Assembly (NCBI RefSeq): GCF_003217155.1
Contig: NZ_QJSU01000011.1
Location: forward strand, 37,246 to 101,245
From: Psychrobacter fozii
GTDB taxonomy: Bacteria > Pseudomonadota > Gammaproteobacteria > Pseudomonadales > Moraxellaceae
Length of the DNA: 64,000 nt
Direction of reading: 5' to 3'
Shown: positions 60,533 to 64,000 of the stretch, one piece after another
How positions within the stretch are numbered: the first letter of the stretch is position 1
How the letters are laid out: the number at the start of each line of letters is the position of its first letter
The notes under the pieces: model-generated
The model's input: the letters and a program-made list of their open reading frames with translations, nothing else
Database searches by the model: none
Told to the model about the DNA's origin: nothing
Program-made: the position numbers and the translations under genes

Positions 60533-60738
60533 TAACTAATCGTTATTAGATAAGCTTTTTATACCAAACATTAACTGTGCATGGGTCTGGTGTTGACAGT
60601 ATTATTAAATTAGTAATTCACTGTTAAAACATACCGCCGTGCAGTAAGGCTGACTGACAACTCGATATAACGCCACCTGATTAATAACTGGTGCGAGATT
60701 GTGAATGTCAGACACTCCTGAAGACAAGGAAATTTATT

Positions 60739-61212
60739 ATGCCAAGACGTCGCGTCGTTGCTACCCGTGAGATCCTACCGGATCCTAAGTTTGGTAGCCA
60801 AACTGTTGCAAAATTCATCAACCATGTAATGAGTCATGGTAAAAAATCTACTGCTGAGCGTATCGTTTACGGTGCACTTGAAACAGTAAGCGAAAAACGT
60901 AAAATCGAAGATCCAGTATCTTTCTTCGAAGACGTTTTAGAAAATGTACGCCCAATGGTAGAAGTGAAAGCTCGCCGTGTTGGTGGTGCAACCTACCAAG
61001 TACCAATGGAAGTACGCCCCTCCCGTCGTACTGCATTGGCTATGCGTTGGATAGCTGAAGCTGCTGCTAAGCGTTCTGAGAAATCAATGGCACTGCGTTT
61101 AGCAGGCGAATTGAATGATGCTGCTGATGGCAAAGGCGCTGCTATGAAAAAGCGTGACGAAGTTCACCGCATGGCAGATGCTAACAAAGCATTCTCTCAT
61201 TACCGCTTCTAA
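60739..61212 (+). CDS. rpsG: 30S ribosomal protein S7
   Basis: 157 residues, begins [20 protein letters not shown] at ATG 60739 with AAGGA 8 bases upstream; earlier frame start is rejected. Primary 16S rRNA 3'-domain binder and, in E. coli, translational regulator of str. Two hairpins follow (61211-61233, 61235-61262). Confidence 0.98.
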   Translation: MPRRRVVATREILPDPKFGSQTVAKFINHVMSHGKKSTAERIVYGALETVSEKRKIEDPVSFFEDVLENVRPMVEVKARRVGGATYQVPMEVRPSRRTALAMRWIAEAAAKRSEKSMALRLAGELNDAADGKGAAMKKRDEVHRMADANKAFSHYRF

Positions 61213-61262
61213 GCTACTGTTTACTAGTAGCTTTAGACTGGTTGGCTAAAGTTAACCAGTCT
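61211..61262 (+). other. Two consecutive hairpins after rpsG
   Basis: AAGCTACT/AGTAGCTT (61211-61218 with 61226-61233) and AGACTGGTT/AACCAGTCT (61235-61243 with 61254-61262). No T-run, so they are likely mRNA processing or partial attenuation signals in the str operon, whose 361-base gap to fusA is otherwise empty. Confidence 0.55.
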
Positions 61263-61573
61263 TACACTGTTATTTATTCTATTGATTGCCGCCATTATTT
61301 ATTTAGTTGCTAATAGTCAAAAGCTATTTACAACTAAGATGGCGGACATCTATCAAGATGCTTCTCTAAAAAGACACTATTTAACTATTAACTAGGTTTA
61401 ACGAGAGAGTATCCCAAATTTGATACCACACTATTCTTAGTATTTGCTCTTTTTTTGTCCGTATTAGGCTTAATAATCAGTAAGTAATATTACGAAGCTG
61501 TCCGCTTTGTCATAGAGTATGAGGTAGAGACACAATACATTATTATATACACGACTTTTCCTAGGAAAACACT

Positions 61574-63700
61574 ATGGCTCGTAAAACTCCCCTAAAACGC
61601 TATCGCAATATTGGTATCTCAGCGCACATCGATGCTGGTAAGACAACCACTACCGAACGTGTTTTATTCTATACCGGTGTTAGCCACAAAATTGGCGAAG
61701 TACATGATGGCGCAGCCACCATGGACTGGATGGAGCAAGAACAAGAGCGTGGTATTACTATCACCTCAGCGGCAACTACTTGCTTTTGGTCAGGTATGGC
61801 AAAACAGTTTGATGAACATCGTATCAATATCATTGACACCCCAGGTCACGTTGACTTCACGATCGAAGTTGAACGTTCTATGCGTGTACTTGATGGCGCT
61901 TGCATGGTTTACTGTGCAGTAGGCGGCGTTCAGCCACAGTCTGAGACTGTTTGGCGTCAGGCTAACAAATATAAAGTTCCACGTCTTGCATTCGTAAACA
62001 AAATGGATCGCGTTGGTGCTGATTTTTATCGTGTTATCGAACAGATCAAAACCCGCTTAGGCGGCAACCCTGTACCATTGGTTATTCCAATTGGTAAAGA
62101 AGATGACTTCGAAGGTGTTGTTGATCTAGTAACCATGAAAGCTATCTATTGGGACGAAGCGTCTCAAGGCATGGAATATGACGAGCGCGAAATCCCAGCT
62201 GAATTACAAGAAAAAGCTGAAGAATATCGTGAGCTTCTTGTAGAAAATGCTGCTGAAGCAAACGAAGAGTTGATGAACGAATATCTTGAAAATGGTGAAT
62301 TGACTGTAGAACAGATCAATACTGCTATTCGTCAGTTGACTATTGATAACCAAATTATTCCATTGCTTTGTGGTACTGCCTTTAAGAACAAAGGTGTACA
62401 GAAGATGTTGGATGCGGTTATTCAGTATCTTCCAGCACCAATGGATGTACCTGCTATCCGCGGTATTCTTGATGACAAAGATGAATCAGAAGGCTTCCGT
62501 GAAGCATCTGATGATGTACCGTTCTCAGCTTTAGCATTCAAAATCATGAATGACAAATTCGTTGGTAACTTAACCTTCGTTCGTGTTTATTCAGGTGTTT
62601 TGACGCAAGGTAGCAGCGTATATAACCCAGTTAAAATGAAGCGTGAGCGTGTTGGCCGTATCGTACAGATGATGGCTAACTCTCAAGAAGAGTTGCAAGA
62701 AATCCGTACTGGTGACATCGCTGCATTGGTTGGTATGAAAGACGTAACGACTGGTGATACGCTATGTGATGAGCAAAATGTTATCACGCTTGAGCGCATG
62801 GAATTCCCAGATCCAGTTATCAGCCTAGCGGTTGAACCTAAGACCAAAGCTGACCAAGAAAGAATGTCAATCGCTTTAGGTCGTTTGGCCAAAGAAGATC
62901 CATCGTTCCGTGTACATACTGACGAAGAATCTGGTCAGACAATCATCAGTGGTATGGGTGAGCTGCATTTAGAAATTCTTGTTGACCGTATGAAGCGTGA
63001 ATTCAACGTTGAAGCAAACATCGGTGCACCACAGGTTGCTTATCGTGAAACGATTCGTAACACTGTCGAACAAGAAGGCAAATTCGTACGTCAAACAGGT
63101 GGTCGTGGTAAGTTCGGTCATGTTTGGTTACGTCTTGAGCCACTTGATCCAGCTGGCGATACTGAGTATGAATTCGCTGAAGAAGTTGTTGGTGGTACTG
63201 TACCAAAAGAATTCCATGGTGCCGTTGATAAAGGTATCCAAGAGCGCATGAAAAACGGCGTACTTGCTGGTTACCCAGTAGTTGGCGTAAAAGCGACCTT
63301 GTATGATGGTTCTTATCATGATGTCGATTCTGATGAATTGTCATTCAAGATGGCTGGTTCTATGGCCTTCAGAAAAGGTTTCATGGCAGCTGACCCAGCA
63401 CTACTTGAGCCAGTAATGAAAGTAGAAGTTGAAACGCCTGAAGATTACATGGGCGACATCATGGGCGATCTTAGCCGTCGTCGTGGTTTAGTACAGGGTA
63501 TGGAAGACTTACCTGGTGGTACTAAACAGATTCGTGCTGAAGTACCATTAGCGGAAATGTTTGGTTATGCCACACAAATGCGCTCAATGTCACAAGGCCG
63601 TGCTACTTATTCAATGGAATTCCAAAAGTACGCTGAGATTCCAAAATCAGTTGCTGCTGAAATCATCTCTAAGTTCAATAATAAAGATGATGACGAGTAA
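61574..63700 (+). CDS. fusA: Elongation factor G
   Basis: Translocation GTPase, 708 residues. G1 [11 protein letters not shown]2 [11 protein letters not shown]3 [10 protein letters not shown]4 NKMDR; domains II-V complete (e.g. [39 protein letters not shown]). Normal length. GGAAAAC precedes the ATG. Confidence 0.99.
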   Translation: MARKTPLKRYRNIGISAHIDAGKTTTTERVLFYTGVSHKIGEVHDGAATMDWMEQEQERGITITSAATTCFWSGMAKQFDEHRINIIDTPGHVDFTIEVERSMRVLDGACMVYCAVGGVQPQSETVWRQANKYKVPRLAFVNKMDRVGADFYRVIEQIKTRLGGNPVPLVIPIGKEDDFEGVVDLVTMKAIYWDEASQGMEYDEREIPAELQEKAEEYRELLVENAAEANEELMNEYLENGELTVEQINTAIRQLTIDNQIIPLLCGTAFKNKGVQKMLDAVIQYLPAPMDVPAIRGILDDKDESEGFREASDDVPFSALAFKIMNDKFVGNLTFVRVYSGVLTQGSSVYNPVKMKRERVGRIVQMMANSQEELQEIRTGDIAALVGMKDVTTGDTLCDEQNVITLERMEFPDPVISLAVEPKTKADQERMSIALGRLAKEDPSFRVHTDEESGQTIISGMGELHLEILVDRMKREFNVEANIGAPQVAYRETIRNTVEQEGKFVRQTGGRGKFGHVWLRLEPLDPAGDTEYEFAEEVVGGTVPKEFHGAVDKGIQERMKNGVLAGYPVVGVKATLYDGSYHDVDSDELSFKMAGSMAFRKGFMAADPALLEPVMKVEVETPEDYMGDIMGDLSRRRGLVQGMEDLPGGTKQIRAEVPLAEMFGYATQMRSMSQGRATYSMEFQKYAEIPKSVAAEIISKFNNKDDDE

Positions 63701-63760
63701 GTAAAAATTTATTAAAGACGGCAATATAGCTAATATCATTATATTGTCATCGAAAAATAC

Positions 63761-63800
63761 GCCAATAACTCGTTAAAAGACTTGTTATTGGCTGTTATTT
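63761..63800 (+). terminator. Weak terminator-like hairpin between fusA and tuf
   Basis: GCCAATAAC (63761-63769) with GTTATTGGC (63784-63792), 14-base loop, followed by TGTTATTTTCTT. Overlaps the candidate tuf promoter. Confidence 0.55.
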
Positions 63801-63809
63801 TCTTATAAT
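63782..63809 (+). promoter_or_regulatory. Candidate tuf promoter
   Basis: TTGTTA (63782-63787), 16-bp spacer, TATAAT (63804-63809), 116 bases before tuf. Confidence 0.5.
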
Positions 63810-63924
63810 ATCTGCACATTAGTATGTGTGATTTTTTAACAATTATCTTAATGAGGTCAAGATTGCCTTAGTTGTCGTATTTATACGAGCCAAGCATTTG
63901 ATCCCAAAAAAAGAGGAAATACCC

Positions 63925-64000
63925 ATGGCAAAGGCCAAGTTTGAACGTCTAAAACCGCATGTCAACGTTGGTACCATCGGACACGTTGACCACGGTAAAA
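63925..64000 (+). CDS. tuf: Elongation factor Tu, 5' end only
   Basis: The window ends after 25 codons ([25 protein letters not shown]), reaching the start of the P-loop GHVDHGKT. AGAGGA lies upstream of the ATG. Delivers aminoacyl-tRNA to the ribosome; fourth gene of str. Confidence 0.97.
   Translation, partial: MAKAKFERLKPHVNVGTIGHVDHGK

Overview
The window looks like a chromosomal segment of a Psychrobacter-like gammaproteobacterium (Moraxellaceae). This rests on protein character, moderate GC, the gene orders ibaG-murA-hisG-hisD-hisC and rpsL-rpsG-fusA-tuf, and unlinked fadB and fadA reading frames with an untranslated gap. No tRNA, rRNA, CRISPR array, prophage or intact insertion sequence was found. 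Most of the window is ordinary housekeeping DNA, cut at both ends: ureC lacks its 5' end and tuf is cut after 25 codons.

Layout. 1-4.6 kb: urease genes ureC-E-F-G-J. 4.8-8.5 kb: tig, rdgB, sodB. 8.5-12.7 kb: a mosaic stretch with a short-chain dehydrogenase, a hypothetical HEPN-like gene, a YdjM-like membrane hydrolase and a DUF72 gene, littered with decayed copies of neighbouring gene tails. 12.7-18.3 kb: ispA and the fatty-acid oxidation genes fadB and fadA. 18.3-25.1 kb: small lipoprotein, isochorismatase-like, HD, DUF1287, psd, dtd, the phosphate regulators phoB-phoR behind a clear Pho box, and an M23 peptidase. 25.3-34.9 kb: exonuclease, hydrolase, LOG, FAD oxidoreductase, lipoproteins, acyltransferase, a divergent MFS/LysR pair, and L31B. 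35-38.6 kb: NAD salvage (NMN adenylyltransferase-Nudix, nadV, plus an SGNH hydrolase). 38.7-41.2 kb: a second mosaic stretch with a lipoprotein phosphatase, an alpha/beta hydrolase, a hydrolase tail remnant, a ten-copy 8-bp repeat and a transposase scrap. 41.4-49 kb: nfuA, metY, a PfkB kinase, rsmI, yraN, a 170-bp MITE, dolP, an esterase. 49-58 kb: ibaG, murA, hisG/D/C, a 2OG oxygenase, pabB, fabB. 58.6-64 kb: EcsC-family gene and the str operon.

The most unusual signal is a recurring architecture. Three times an intact gene is followed by a different gene and then by a decayed copy of the first gene's 3' end: sodB / SDR / sodB tail; DUF72 / YdjM-like / two DUF72 tails; alpha/beta hydrolase / phosphatase / hydrolase tail. 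This fits repeated insertion of cargo genes next to a host gene with regeneration of the host 3' end, for example by homology-facilitated illegitimate recombination during natural transformation; the mechanism is inference. Secondary signals are a PhoR without membrane segments, a terminator-like hairpin in the str operon leader, a structured leader before nadV, the octanucleotide repeat and the MITE.
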